Source: Ciceribacter sichuanensis
Lineage (GTDB): Bacteria; Pseudomonadota; Alphaproteobacteria; Rhizobiales; Rhizobiaceae
NCBI RefSeq assembly: GCF_024055605.1
Contig: NZ_JAMXLX010000005.1
Location: forward strand, 186,001-250,000
Length of the DNA: 64,000 nucleotides
Reading direction: 5' to 3'
The translations under genes were made by a program, and so were the position numbers. This document shows, in pieces, positions 54,266 through 63,540 of this stretch (position 1 is the stretch's first letter; each line of letters starts with the position of its first letter). The notes under the pieces are model-generated. The model had not been told where the DNA came from. It worked only from the letters and a program-made list of their open reading frames with translations, and searched no databases.

Positions 54266-56035
54266 CTAAGTCACAGGCCAAACGAGAAGCAGAACGGGGA
54301 TGCTGACCACGACGATGAGAATGGAGAGTGGCAGGCCGAGACGAGCATAGTCGCCGAACCGGTAACCGCCGGGACCCATGACAAGCGTGTTGCATTGATG
54401 GCCGATGGGCGTGAGGAAATCGCAGCCGGCGCCGATGGCGACCGCCATCAAAAAGGCGTCCGGCCTATAGCCGAGGCCGGTCGCGAAGCTTGCGGCGATC
54501 GGCGCCATGACCAGAACGGTGGCTGCATTGTTGAGAAAAGGCGTCACGGCCATCGCCGTCACCAGAATGAGGGTCAGCGCGCCATAGGCGGGCATGCCTT
54601 CTGCCGTGCGCTCGAGCCAGCCGGCGATCACGTCGCTCGCTCCCGTCGTTTTCAGCGTCTCCGAAACCGGGATCAGGGCGCCGAGCATGACGAGGATCGG
54701 TCCATCAATGGCGCGGTAAATCTCGCTGAGAGGAATGACCTTCAGGATCACCATGGCAACCGCAGCAGCGAAGAAGGCGACCGCGACCGGCGCGAGACCG
54801 AGCGCTGTCGCCACCATGGCGACGGCAAGGATGGCAAGCGGCAGAAATGCGTTGCGCGGGGTGCCGAGCAGGATCTCGCGCTCGGCAAGCGGCAGGCAGC
54901 CGAGTTCGAGCAAAAGTCCCGGAAGCGCCTGTCTCTGGCCCTGGAGAAGGACGACGTCTCCGGAGCGCAACGTGAGCTGGCCCAGCCGCTCGCGGATGCG
55001 CTTGCCCTGCCGGCTGACCGCCAGCAGGTTGACGCCATAGGTGTTGAACAGCGAGAGGTCGCGAGCAGAAAGGCCGATGAGCGCGGAGTCACGACTGACG
55101 ACTGCCTCGATCGAGGTGATTTCGCCGCTCCTGTCGCCACTGTTGATCGGTCCGCCAGAGAGGGAAAGGTTTGCCCGCGATACGATGCCGTCCAGCGCCT
55201 CGGACGGGCCTTCCAGCAGCAGCGCGTCGTTTTCCTTGAGCTTCACGTCGGGAAAGGGCGAGATGCGGGTGTGTCCGCGCAGGATCGCGGCGACGATCAC
55301 CTCTCCCGCACCGAGGGAAAGAAGTTCGTTCAGGGTTTTGCCGACGAAAGGCGACTGTTTGCCGAGCGTGGCCTCTGTCGAGAAAGTTGAACTTTCGAGT
55401 GCTTCCTGCAGCGAGGGTGTCTGGTTCTCCCGTCTGGGCACAAGCCAATAGAAGAAGATCAGGAAGACGATGCCGGCCAGGGCCAGAGTGGCGCCGACCG
55501 GGGTGAAGTCGAACATGGTAAAGGGAGCGCCAGAGATTTCGGCGCGCAGCCGCGAGACGACGATGTTCGGCGAGGTGCCGATCTGGGTCATCAGGCCGCC
55601 GAGCAATGCGCCGAACGCCATCGGCATCAGGAAGATCGAAGCCTGTATGCCGGAACGGCGGGCGAACTGGAAGGCGACCGGCATCATGATCGCCAGCGCG
55701 CCGATGTTCTTGATGAAGGCGGAAAGCACCGTCACGGTCACGAGCAGGAGCAGCATCTGCCCGCGGACCGAGTTCAGTGTTGGGAAGAAGCGCTTGATGG
55801 CGGCGTCGACGATGCCGGAACGGGCGACCCCGGCGCTGACCACGAGCGCGCTGCCGACGATGACGACTATATCGTCGGAAAAACCGGAAAACGCATCCGC
55901 TGCCGGCACCAGCCCCAGGGCGACGGTGATCAGCAAGGTCGCGCAGGCAACAATGTCATATCGAAAGCGACCCCAGAGAAAAGTCGCCATCATGATGGCG
56001 ATGACGGCGAATGCGAGGATCTGTTCGGTTGTCAT
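54266..56035 (-). CDS. SLC13/DASS family anion transporter with TrkA-C domains
   Basis: 589 residues from the ATG at 56035, with GGAG about six bases upstream. Eleven or so membrane helices are split by a large cytoplasmic insert (about residues 205-375). The insert contains two RCK_C/TrkA-C domains, recognised by KTLNELLSLGAGEVIVAAIL and LSARDLSLFNTYGVNLLAVSR. The membrane halves carry GGLMTQIGTSPNI and FLTPIGHQCNTLVMGPGGY, the paired substrate/sodium motifs of the family. Members move sulfate, dicarboxylates or other anions. The insert suggests gating by a cytoplasmic ligand. The substrate is unknown. Confidence 0.9.
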   Translation of the reverse strand: MTTEQILAFAVIAIMMATFLWGRFRYDIVACATLLITVALGLVPAADAFSGFSDDIVVIVGSALVVSAGVARSGIVDAAIKRFFPTLNSVRGQMLLLLVTVTVLSAFIKNIGALAIMMPVAFQFARRSGIQASIFLMPMAFGALLGGLMTQIGTSPNIVVSRLRAEISGAPFTMFDFTPVGATLALAGIVFLIFFYWLVPRRENQTPSLQEALESSTFSTEATLGKQSPFVGKTLNELLSLGAGEVIVAAILRGHTRISPFPDVKLKENDALLLEGPSEALDGIVSRANLSLSGGPINSGDRSGEITSIEAVVSRDSALIGLSARDLSLFNTYGVNLLAVSRQGKRIRERLGQLTLRSGDVVLLQGQRQALPGLLLELGCLPLAEREILLGTPRNAFLPLAILAVAMVATALGLAPVAVAFFAAAVAMVILKVIPLSEIYRAIDGPILVMLGALIPVSETLKTTGASDVIAGWLERTAEGMPAYGALTLILVTAMAVTPFLNNAATVLVMAPIAASFATGLGYRPDAFLMAVAIGAGCDFLTPIGHQCNTLVMGPGGYRFGDYARLGLPLSILIVVVSIPVLLLVWPVT

Positions 56036-56133
56036 CGGGCTCCGGAGAGGTTGCAGCGAGCAGCAGGTGGGCGTCGGGGAGGAAATGTCGCGCCCGGCCC
56101 GTTTGTTCCCAAGTCCGCTCCCTGGCCGGTCGC

Positions 56134-56163
56134 AAAAGAAAACGGCCCGCGACGAGGCGGGCC
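56134..56163 (-). terminator. Rho-independent terminator of the TerC gene
   Basis: On the minus strand: GGCCCGC, loop CTCGTC, GCGGGCC, then GTTTTCTTTT. It lies about 25 bases after the TerC stop and separates it from the SLC13 gene. Confidence 0.85.
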
Positions 56164-56186
56164 ATTCAACGAGGGACTTGCACGGC

Positions 56187-56942
56187 TCAATGCAGCTTCT
56201 TTGCCGCTCGTTCCGCCTGACGCTTACGCCGGGCAAGCATGTTGAGCCCCTCGACCAGTCCGGAGAAGGCCATGGCGGCGTAGACGTAGCCCTTCGGCAC
56301 ATGGAAGCCCATGCCGTCGGCGATCAGGGTCGTGCCGATCATCAGCAGGAAGCCGAGCGCCAGCATGACGATCGTCGGGTTCTTTTCGATGAAGTTGGCA
56401 AGGGGCGTGGCAGCGACCAGCATGACGGTCACCGCGATGATGACGGCTGCGACCATGATCGGCAGGTGTTCCGTCATGCCCACGGCGGTGATGATGCTGT
56501 CGACGGAGAAAACGAGGTCGAGAAGCAGGATCTGGCCGATGGCGGCGGCGAAGGTGCCGTTCCTGGAAGAAGCGATGAAGTCCTCGCCCTCTTCCTGCGG
56601 ATCGACATTGTGGTGAATTTCCTTGGTTGCCTTCCAGACGAGGAACAGGCCGCCGGCGATCAGAATGATGTCCTTCCATGAAAAGCCATGACCGAAAGCC
56701 TCGAAAACGGGTGCGGTCAGCTTGACGATCCAGGCGACCGTGCCAAGCAGGGCGAGACGCATGATGAGCGCAAGGCCGATACCGATGCGGCGTGCGCTTT
56801 CACGCTGCTCCGGCGGTAGCTTGTTGGTCAGGATGGAAATGAAGACGAGGTTGTCGATACCGAGGACGACCTCCATGACAACAAGGGTGATCAGGGCGAT
56901 CCAGGCGGCGGGATCCTGTAGCAGAGCAGTGATTTCCTGCAT
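56187..56942 (-). CDS. TerC family integral membrane protein
   Basis: 251 residues with about seven helices and a basic C terminus ([14 protein letters not shown]). The TerC hallmark acidic motifs are in [13 protein letters not shown] and [14 protein letters not shown]. Relatives such as Alx and MeeF-type proteins export Mn(II) or are needed to metallate exported enzymes. I looked for a yybP-ykoY manganese riboswitch in the leader and did not see one. It is terminated by a hairpin at 56134-56163, so it is probably monocistronic. A link to the sitABCD metal system in this window is possible but unproven. Confidence 0.9.
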   Translation of the reverse strand: MQEITALLQDPAAWIALITLVVMEVVLGIDNLVFISILTNKLPPEQRESARRIGIGLALIMRLALLGTVAWIVKLTAPVFEAFGHGFSWKDIILIAGGLFLVWKATKEIHHNVDPQEEGEDFIASSRNGTFAAAIGQILLLDLVFSVDSIITAVGMTEHLPIMVAAVIIAVTVMLVAATPLANFIEKNPTIVMLALGFLLMIGTTLIADGMGFHVPKGYVYAAMAFSGLVEGLNMLARRKRQAERAAKKLH

Positions 56943-57052
56943 GAGCTCTTTCCGGTTAGCAGTTTCGGGCCGAGGTCAACAAATGGAGTATTACCCCACA
57001 GAGAACAAGGGCGCCAAAGGCTTGCGCGGAAAAAACTTGCCGTGATGCGACG

Positions 57053-57748
57053 TCAGCACTTCCGATCGGGGCCGTAAGCCGACATGAAGACGTAAATCGC
57101 GCTGTCCACGACGTGCTCGACTTCCGCCTTGTCCGGGGGGGTCTGCAGTTCGTTGAACAGCTTGAGCTTGAAGTAGGTTCCGGTCGCTAGATCGATGAAC
57201 TGCCGGGCGGCGAGTTCCTCATCGACGGACTTGAGAGCGCCCTCGGCCACTTTGCGACGGAGAAATTCCTCCAGAACCGTGCGGGCGTTGGCCGGAGCAG
57301 CGGACAGGAAGCGGCGACACACGCCGGGCATGCGGTCGACCACGCCGAGAACGGTACGCATGGCCGGGATCATGTCTCCGGTCAGGATCTGGCGTGCAAA
57401 AGCGAGGCCGAAGCGACGCAGGCCGTCCTCGACGTCCTGGCTGTCGGCGAGCATGTCGCGCAGGGTTTCGGTGAAACGGCCCTTTTCGCGCTCGATCAGC
57501 GCGGCGAACAGGTCTTCCTTGCTGTCGAAGTAGACGTAGATCGTGCCCTTGGAGACCCCGGCCTCGCGGGTGACGTCGTTCATGCTGGCGGCGTCGAAGC
57601 CCATTTTCATAAATACACGCTTGGCGCCATCAAGGATCTGGCCGCGCTTCACCGGGTCCTCTCCAGCGGCAAAGCGGCTGGAAGAGGGAGTGGCGGAAGC
57701 GATGTCCGTTACGGCTAGATCTGAGACCTTTTTGGGTTGGCGAGCCAT
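57053..57748 (-). CDS. TetR family repressor of the adjacent efflux pair
   Basis: 231 residues with a roughly 30-residue unstructured N terminus. The HTH follows (RGQILDGAKRVFMKMGFDAA, then MNDVTREAGVSKGTIYVYF), and then an all-helical ligand domain with a C-terminal TetR_C segment (FLRRKVAEGALKSVDEELAARQ). It is divergent from emrA with a 139-bp gap holding a 27-bp palindrome, so it probably represses both itself and the pump. The inducer is likely a toxic lipophilic or aromatic compound. Confidence 0.92.
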   Translation of the reverse strand: MARQPKKVSDLAVTDIASATPSSSRFAAGEDPVKRGQILDGAKRVFMKMGFDAASMNDVTREAGVSKGTIYVYFDSKEDLFAALIEREKGRFTETLRDMLADSQDVEDGLRRFGLAFARQILTGDMIPAMRTVLGVVDRMPGVCRRFLSAAPANARTVLEEFLRRKVAEGALKSVDEELAARQFIDLATGTYFKLKLFNELQTPPDKAEVEHVVDSAIYVFMSAYGPDRKC

Positions 57749-57835
57749 GGGTGTCCGAAAATTAAGGAAATTGAACCAGAGGCGGTGCGTCGGGCTCTGT
57801 TACCACTTGATATGTGCTAAAAAAGCCTCTATGTC

Positions 57836-57862
57836 AATCGAACCGAACGGTTCAGTTCGATT
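57836..57862. promoter_or_regulatory. 27-bp TetR-type operator
   Basis: AATCGAAC (57836-57843) and GTTCGATT (57855-57862) flank GAACCGAACGGTTC (57841-57854). Twelve of thirteen pairs match around the centre. It lies in the tetR-emrA gap, 26 bases before the emrA-like start. Confidence 0.82.
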
Positions 57863-57887
57863 AAGTTTATGCGAGCGAGCAATATCC

Positions 57888-59081
57888 ATGACAGGGTCTC
57901 AGAGGACCGGCGCGGTTCGCGCCGTCGAAAGCGTTGAAGAACAGGCGCCGGTTGCCGAAGCGCCGAGGGAAGTGACGGCGGCTGTGGCTGAAGCCCCGTC
58001 CGCGGCTGCGCCCGCGAAAGAAAAGAAGCGCCGCAGTCTGGTCCTGCCGGTGGTCGTGCTTGCGCTTCTGGGTGGCGCCGGCTGGTACGGTTACCACTGG
58101 TGGACCGATGGCCGCTTCATGGTTTCGACTGAAGACGCCTATATCGAGGGCGACATCGCGATCATCGCGCCGAAGGTTTCCGGCTATATCGCTTCCGTTC
58201 CCGTCAAGGACAACCAGATCGTCAAGGCCGGCGATCCGCTGGTGGTTCTCGACGATGGTGACTATCGCATCGCCGTCAATCAGGCGGAGGCGACGCTGAA
58301 GAGCCAACACCTGACACTCGACCGCATCGACGCCCAGATCAAGGGTGGCGAGGCGGCTCTGGAGCAGGCAAAGGCGCAGAAGCAGTCATCGGTGGCAAGC
58401 CTCGATCTCGCACAGCTTTCATTCACACGCGTCAGTGGCCTGCAGGCCCAGAAGGTGGTTTCGACCGCCGATCTCGACAGCGCCAAGACCTCGCTGGAAC
58501 AGGCGCAGGCCAATGTCGCGGCGTCCGATGCGAACATTGCATCGGCCGATGCCCAGATCGCCGTGCTCAAGGCGCAGCGCGCCGAGGCTGAGGCCGAGAT
58601 CCGCTCGGCTGAGCTGACGCTGGAAAAGGCCCAGCGCGATCTCGACTTCACGGTCCTCAAGGCGCCCTATGACGGTGTCGTCGGCAATCTTGCCGTTCAG
58701 GTCGGTGATCTCGTTTCGACGGGCAAGCGTCTGGCGGCTCTGGTGCCGGTGCAGGACCTTTATATCGAGGCAAACTTCAAGGAGACCCAGATCGCCCATC
58801 TGGTTCCGGGTTCGAAGGTGAAAATTCACGTCGATGCCTATGGCGACAAGCCGCTCGTAGGCACCGTCAGTTCGATCGCGCCTGCATCCGGTTCGGTCTT
58901 TTCGCTGCTTCCGGCGGAAAATGCGACAGGCAACTTCACCAAGGTCGTCCAGCGCGTTCCTGTCCGTATTGCGCTTCCGGAAGATGCGCTGAAGGAAGGG
59001 CACCTGCGTGCCGGCCTGAGTGTCATCGTCGATGTCGATACGCGCACGGCCCCGGCCGGAGCGGCTGTAGCGTCAAACTGA
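57888..59081 (+). CDS. emrA: EmrA/HlyD-type membrane-fusion protein
   Basis: 397 residues from the ATG at 57888. A cytoplasmic N terminus of about 48 residues, rich in Ala/Glu, precedes one membrane helix (LVLPVVVLALLGGAGWYGYH). The periplasmic part opens with TEDAYIEGDIAIIAPKVSGY, the EmrA signature, then a biotinyl-lipoyl-like half, a long alpha-helical hairpin rich in Ala/Gln/Glu (about 145-260) and the beta-barrel domain. It links the EmrB-type pump to an outer-membrane channel, not encoded here, for drug export. The emrB start follows after 21 bases. Confidence 0.92.
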   Translation: MTGSQRTGAVRAVESVEEQAPVAEAPREVTAAVAEAPSAAAPAKEKKRRSLVLPVVVLALLGGAGWYGYHWWTDGRFMVSTEDAYIEGDIAIIAPKVSGYIASVPVKDNQIVKAGDPLVVLDDGDYRIAVNQAEATLKSQHLTLDRIDAQIKGGEAALEQAKAQKQSSVASLDLAQLSFTRVSGLQAQKVVSTADLDSAKTSLEQAQANVAASDANIASADAQIAVLKAQRAEAEAEIRSAELTLEKAQRDLDFTVLKAPYDGVVGNLAVQVGDLVSTGKRLAALVPVQDLYIEANFKETQIAHLVPGSKVKIHVDAYGDKPLVGTVSSIAPASGSVFSLLPAENATGNFTKVVQRVPVRIALPEDALKEGHLRAGLSVIVDVDTRTAPAGAAVASN

Positions 59082-59102
59082 CGGCAGAAAAGGAAGCCCG
59101 GC

Positions 59103-60692
59103 ATGGCGACTGCAGGCACGGTGACGGCGGGCGGCGGGATTGCCGCGCCTGCTGCGGATCGCATGGACCCGAAGCGTATCGTCGCATTCTTCGCGATGGT
59201 GTTCGGCATGTTCATGTCGATCCTCGACATTCAGATCGTTTCAGCCTCGCTTGCCGAGATCCAGGCCGGTCTTGGTGCCGGCTCGGACGAGGTTGCCTGG
59301 GTGCAGACTTCCTATCTGATCGCGGAAGTCATCATGATTCCGCTGTCGGGCGCACTTGCGCGCATTCTCTCGACACGCGTCCTGTTTGCCTTTTCTGCGG
59401 CCGGCTTCACCATGGCGAGCGCGCTGGCCGCGACCGCTACCAATATCGAGCAGATGATCGTCTATCGCGCGATCCAGGGTTTCATCGGCGGCGGCATGAT
59501 CCCATCGGTTTTCGCTGCTGCCTTTACGATCTTCCCGCCGTCGAAGCGGGCCATCGTGTCGCCGATCATCGGTCTTGTCGCGACACTCGCGCCGACCATT
59601 GGCCCGACTATCGGCGGCTATATCAGCCATGCCATGTCGTGGCACTGGCTGTTCCTGATCAACGTCGTACCCGGCATCATCGTAACGGCCCTGACCTGGA
59701 GCCTGATCGATTTCGACAAGCCCGACCACAGCCTGTTGAAGAAGTTCGACTGGTGGGGACTGCTGACCATGGCCGTGTTCCTCGGCTCGATGGAATACGT
59801 TCTCGAAGAGGGCAACAACAAGGACTGGTTCGGTGACGAGCGTATCGTCATGGGAACCGTCGCCATGGTGATCGGTGGGGTGATCTTCTTCTACCGCGTC
59901 TTCAAGGTGGATTTCCCGGTCGTCGACCTCAGGGCGTTCGGTAACCGCAACTTCGCCTTCGGCTCGCTGTTTTCCTTCATCATGGGTGTCGGCCTCTACG
60001 GGCTGACCTATCTCTATCCGCTCTATCTCGGGCGTATCCGCGGCTATGATTCGATGATGATCGGCGAGACGATGTTTGTCTCGGGTGCGGCGATGTTCTT
60101 CACCGCTCCCGTTGCCGGTGCTCTTTCGACGAAACTCGACCCGCGCGTGATGATGATGATCGGCTTTGCGGGGTTCGCCCTTGGTACCTATCTGATGACT
60201 GGTGTCACGGCTGACTGGGATTTTTATGAACTGCTGATACCGCAGATCCTGCGCGGTTGCTCTCTCATGCTGTGCATGGTGCCGATCAACAATATCGCGC
60301 TCGGAACGCTGCCGCCGGACCGCATGAAGAACGCTTCGGGCCTGTTCAACCTGACCCGTAACCTTGGCGGTGCGGTCGGTCTGGCGATCATCAACACCAT
60401 GCTGACACAACGTTCCGACGAGCATTACGCCCGGCTCTCCGAACACGTCACCTGGAGCAATCCGGAAGCGCTCGACTGGCTGTCCAGCGTTGGCGCCAAC
60501 TACGACAGCTACGGTCTCGACGGCTCGCTGACGGCAATCAAGAAGCTTTCCGGCGTCGTCACCCAGCAGTCGTGGCTTCTGTCCTTCATGGACGTGTTTA
60601 TGGGGCTGACGCTGCTGTTCTCCTGCCTGATTTTCCTGACGCTTCTCATCAAGAAGCCGAGTGCGGCAGCCCCCGCCGGAAGCGGCCACTAA
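59103..60692 (+). CDS. emrB: EmrB-type DHA2 drug efflux transporter
   Basis: 529 residues with AAGGA before the ATG. Major facilitator superfamily, 14-helix DHA2 group: SILDIQIVSASLAEIQAGLG in helix 1, VQTSYLIAEVIMIPLSGALA in helix 2, and the motif C region GPTIGGYISHAMSWHWLFLIN. It exports toxic hydrophobic compounds using the proton gradient, together with the HlyD-type partner encoded upstream. A strong terminator at 60732-60767 ends the operon. Confidence 0.94.
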   Translation: MATAGTVTAGGGIAAPAADRMDPKRIVAFFAMVFGMFMSILDIQIVSASLAEIQAGLGAGSDEVAWVQTSYLIAEVIMIPLSGALARILSTRVLFAFSAAGFTMASALAATATNIEQMIVYRAIQGFIGGGMIPSVFAAAFTIFPPSKRAIVSPIIGLVATLAPTIGPTIGGYISHAMSWHWLFLINVVPGIIVTALTWSLIDFDKPDHSLLKKFDWWGLLTMAVFLGSMEYVLEEGNNKDWFGDERIVMGTVAMVIGGVIFFYRVFKVDFPVVDLRAFGNRNFAFGSLFSFIMGVGLYGLTYLYPLYLGRIRGYDSMMIGETMFVSGAAMFFTAPVAGALSTKLDPRVMMMIGFAGFALGTYLMTGVTADWDFYELLIPQILRGCSLMLCMVPINNIALGTLPPDRMKNASGLFNLTRNLGGAVGLAIINTMLTQRSDEHYARLSEHVTWSNPEALDWLSSVGANYDSYGLDGSLTAIKKLSGVVTQQSWLLSFMDVFMGLTLLFSCLIFLTLLIKKPSAAAPAGSGH

Positions 60693-60731
60693 CGGGCTTT
60701 CTTTCCGATTTCATCCTATCCACCGCCGCCG

Positions 60732-60767
60732 GGACCGTCGCCTTCGGGCGGCGGTCCTCGTGTTTTT
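60732..60767 (+). terminator. Rho-independent terminator of the emrAB-type operon
   Basis: GGACCGTCGCC, a TTCG tetraloop and GGCGGCGGTCC form an 11-bp stem with one T.G pair, followed by TCGTGTTTTT. Confidence 0.9.
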
Positions 60768-60777
60768 GGAGGAAATC

Positions 60778-60814
60778 TGAGGTACGTACATCAGATTTTG
60801 ATTTACGTACCTCA
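60778..60814. promoter_or_regulatory. LacI-type operator pair upstream of the xyl regulator
   Basis: TGAGGTACGTA (60778-60788) and TACGTACCTCA (60804-60814) are 11-bp exact complements around a 15-base AT-rich spacer. Each arm also extends into the self-complementary GTACGTAC. It ends 35 bases before the LacI-family start, so autoregulation of the regulator-xylB-xylA unit is likely. Confidence 0.8.
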
Positions 60815-60848
60815 AATGATCGGCTAGAAGTCGCGTCCGGAGGAAATG

Positions 60849-61874
60849 ATGAAGCCGACAGTTCACGACATCGCGACCACTGCGGGCGTCAGCCTCGCCA
60901 CCGTCGATCGGGTGCTGAACCGTCGGCCGGGGGTCAGCGCGCGTACTCGCGAGAAGGTCGATGCGGCGATTGCCTCGCTCGGTTTCGTGCGCGACATGGC
61001 TGCCGCCAATCTGGCGAAGGGTCGGACCTATCCGCTCGTCTTCATCCTGCCGTCCAACGACAATTCCTTCATGCGCCTGATGGAGGCCGAGGTGCGTAGC
61101 GCCATGCTGCGCTCGGCGCTCGAACGGACCGATATCCGCATTCTCGCAGTGCCCGCCTTCGATACCGCTCCCCTTGTTGCAGCGCTCGACAGGGCGGCCG
61201 GGGAGAAGCCGGCGGGCGTCGCGCTGGTCGCCGTCGATGCGCCCGAAGTCATCGCCGCCGTCGACCGGCTGGCGGATGCGGGCATCCCCGTGGTGACGCT
61301 CGTCTCCGATCTGCCGGCGTCGCGGCGCGTTCACTATGCAGGCATCGACAACATTGCCGCGGGTCGGACGGCGGCGAGCCTGCTCGGCCGTTTTGCCGGA
61401 GAAAGGGCAGGGCCGATAGCGGTTCTCGCCGGTTCGATGCTGGTGCGCGACCACCGGGAGCGTCTGGACGGTTTTCGGCAGGTGATGGCGGAGAGCTATC
61501 CGCATCTCAGGCTTCTCGATGTCGTCGAAGGACGCGACGATCCGGCGACCGTCGAACGGCTGCTTCTCGAGCTTTTCCGTGAGCATGGCGATGTGCGTGG
61601 CATCTACAGCCTCGGCGCCGGCAATCGCGGCCTCATCAAGGCGTTGCGGCAGACGGCATTCGAGCGCCTGCCGTCCGTCATCGCGCATGAATTGACGGAG
61701 ACGACGCGGCTCGGGCTGACCGAAGGACTGGTCGATGCCGTTCTCAATCAGGATGCCGGCCATGAAGTGCGCAGCGCCATCCGGGTGCTGAAGGCAGAGG
61801 CCGACGGTTCCCATGTGCTGGCGGCGCAGGAACGCATCCGCATCGACATTTTCTTGAAAGATAACCTGCCGTAA
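60849..61874 (+). CDS. LacI family regulator of xylose genes
   Basis: 341 residues from the ATG at 60849; the ATG one codon earlier lies only two bases from the GGAGG. The HTH VHDIATTAGVSLATVDRV is followed by the hinge helix (AAANLAKG) and a periplasmic-binding-protein-like ligand domain with VHYAGIDNIAAGRTAASLLG. It is immediately upstream of xylB (25 bp) on the same strand, so it probably senses xylose or a sugar phosphate and controls this operon. An operator-like palindrome lies just upstream. The exact effector is inferred. Confidence 0.9.
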   Translation: MKPTVHDIATTAGVSLATVDRVLNRRPGVSARTREKVDAAIASLGFVRDMAAANLAKGRTYPLVFILPSNDNSFMRLMEAEVRSAMLRSALERTDIRILAVPAFDTAPLVAALDRAAGEKPAGVALVAVDAPEVIAAVDRLADAGIPVVTLVSDLPASRRVHYAGIDNIAAGRTAASLLGRFAGERAGPIAVLAGSMLVRDHRERLDGFRQVMAESYPHLRLLDVVEGRDDPATVERLLLELFREHGDVRGIYSLGAGNRGLIKALRQTAFERLPSVIAHELTETTRLGLTEGLVDAVLNQDAGHEVRSAIRVLKAEADGSHVLAAQERIRIDIFLKDNLP

Positions 61875-61899
61875 CGGCGGGAGATAAGGGAGGATCGCA

Positions 61900-63354
61900 A
61901 TGTATCTGGGACTGGATCTCGGCACGTCTGGCGTCAAGGCGCTGCTGATCGACGCGGATCAGAAGATCGTCGGCTCCGCCAACGGGGCGCTCGATGTTTC
62001 GCGGCCGCATTCCGGCTGGTCGGAGCAGGAGCCTGCCGACTGGATCCGGGCGACGGAGGAGGCCATTGCCGGCCTCAAGGCCAAGCATCCGAAGGAACTG
62101 GCGGCGGTGAAAGGCATCGGGCTTTCCGGCCAGATGCATGGCGCGACGCTGGTCGACGCTTCGGACAAGGTGCTGCGTCCCTGCATTCTATGGAACGACA
62201 CCCGCTCCTTCGAGGAAGCCGCTGCGCTCGACGCCGATCCGCGCTTCCGCAGCATAACCGGCAATATCGTCTTCCCCGGCTTTACCGCGCCGAAGCTCGT
62301 CTGGGTGGCGAAGCATGAACCGGACATCTTCGCCAAGGTGGCGAAGGTGCTGCTGCCCAAGGACTATCTGCGGCTCTGGCTGACCGGCGAATACATCTCT
62401 GAAATGTCGGATTCTGCCGGAACCTCCTGGCTCGATACGGGGGCGCGCAAATGGTCTTCGGAACTGCTGGAGGCGACCGGCCTCGGCGAAAACCAGATGC
62501 CGTCGCTGGTGGAAGGAACGGAGGCTGGCGGAACCCTGCGCGCCGGGCTTGCATCCGCCTGGGGCATGGGGTCGGGCGTGGTGGTGGCCGGCGGTGCGGG
62601 GGATAACGCCGCTTCCGCCTGCGGCATGGGTACGGTTTCCGAGGGGCAGGCGTTCGTCTCGCTCGGCACTTCGGGCGTGCTTTTCGCTGCCAACGGTTCC
62701 TACCTGCCGAAGCCGGAAAGCGCGGTGCATGCCTTCTGCCACGCGCTGCCCGCTACCTGGCACCAGATGGGCGTCATTCTCTCGGCCACCGATGCGCTGA
62801 ACTGGCATGCAGGGGTGACGGGCAAGGGGGCGGGCGAGTTGACCGCCGAACTCGGCGAGACGCTGAAGGCACCCTCGGGCGTGACCTTCCTTCCCTATCT
62901 CTCGGGCGAACGCACGCCGCACAACGACGCGAAAATTCGCGGCGCCTTCATCGGCCTCGGCCATGAGAGCGGCCGGGCGGTGCTAACCCAGGCCGTGCTC
63001 GAAGGCGTTTCCTTTGCGATCCGCGACAATCTGGAAGCGCTGAAATCGGCAGGTACTCGGATCGGCCGGGTGACGGCGATCGGCGGCGGCTCGCGCTCTC
63101 GCTACTGGCTGGCCTCGATTGCGACGGCACTTGGTGTTCCGGTCGATATTCCGGCGGACGGCGATTTCGGCGCTGCCTTTGGCGCCGCCCGTCTCGGCTT
63201 GATTGCTGCAACCGGCGCGGACCCGCTTTCCGTCTGCACCGCACCGGAAACGGCCGAGACCATCGAGCCGGTCACGGCGCTCGGCGGGGCTTACGAGGAG
63301 GCCTACGCGCGCTACCGGGCGCTTTATCCGGCGATCAGGCCCTTGGCTCAATAA
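61900..63354 (+). CDS. xylB: Xylulokinase
   Basis: 484 residues with GGGAGG seven bases before the ATG. FGGY family: phosphate-binding start [16 protein letters not shown], catalytic region [12 protein letters not shown] and [10 protein letters not shown], and the second-domain adenosine motif [19 protein letters not shown]. It phosphorylates D-xylulose to xylulose 5-phosphate, which enters the pentose phosphate pathway. The transaldolase at 18955 belongs to the same pathway. It is between a LacI-family regulator and xylA, separated from xylA by a repeat. Confidence 0.97.
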   Translation: MYLGLDLGTSGVKALLIDADQKIVGSANGALDVSRPHSGWSEQEPADWIRATEEAIAGLKAKHPKELAAVKGIGLSGQMHGATLVDASDKVLRPCILWNDTRSFEEAAALDADPRFRSITGNIVFPGFTAPKLVWVAKHEPDIFAKVAKVLLPKDYLRLWLTGEYISEMSDSAGTSWLDTGARKWSSELLEATGLGENQMPSLVEGTEAGGTLRAGLASAWGMGSGVVVAGGAGDNAASACGMGTVSEGQAFVSLGTSGVLFAANGSYLPKPESAVHAFCHALPATWHQMGVILSATDALNWHAGVTGKGAGELTAELGETLKAPSGVTFLPYLSGERTPHNDAKIRGAFIGLGHESGRAVLTQAVLEGVSFAIRDNLEALKSAGTRIGRVTAIGGGSRSRYWLASIATALGVPVDIPADGDFGAAFGAARLGLIAATGADPLSVCTAPETAETIEPVTALGGAYEEAYARYRALYPAIRPLAQ

Positions 63355-63377
63355 TTATCCTATCGGGAGGGAAGAAA

Positions 63378-63510
63378 CCCCTCCCCAACCCCTCCCCACA
63401 AGGGGGAGGGGCTCTGTCGCCTTCTAGGCCGCCGTTGTGGATGACGATGACGGTTCCGCCCGTTTTCTCCCCCCTTGTGGGGGAGATGCCGGCAGGCAGA
63501 GGGGGACTTG
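63378..63510. repeat. RIME-like element between xylB and xylA
   Basis: Contains CCCCTCCC-CACAA-GGGGGAGGGG near 63389-63412, then CTCCCCCCTTGTGGGGGAG near 63468-63486 followed by GATGCCGGCAGGCAGAGGGGG. Two hairpins about 60 bp apart, as in the element at 27743. It would place structure between the two enzyme genes of the message. Confidence 0.75.
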
Positions 63511-63540
63511 GCTTTTACATTCAACAGGAGGAAATACTCA

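Noticed and set aside
56943..57052. A yybP-ykoY manganese riboswitch upstream of the TerC gene
   Set aside because: I looked for the conserved loop sequences of that motif on the minus strand and did not find them.
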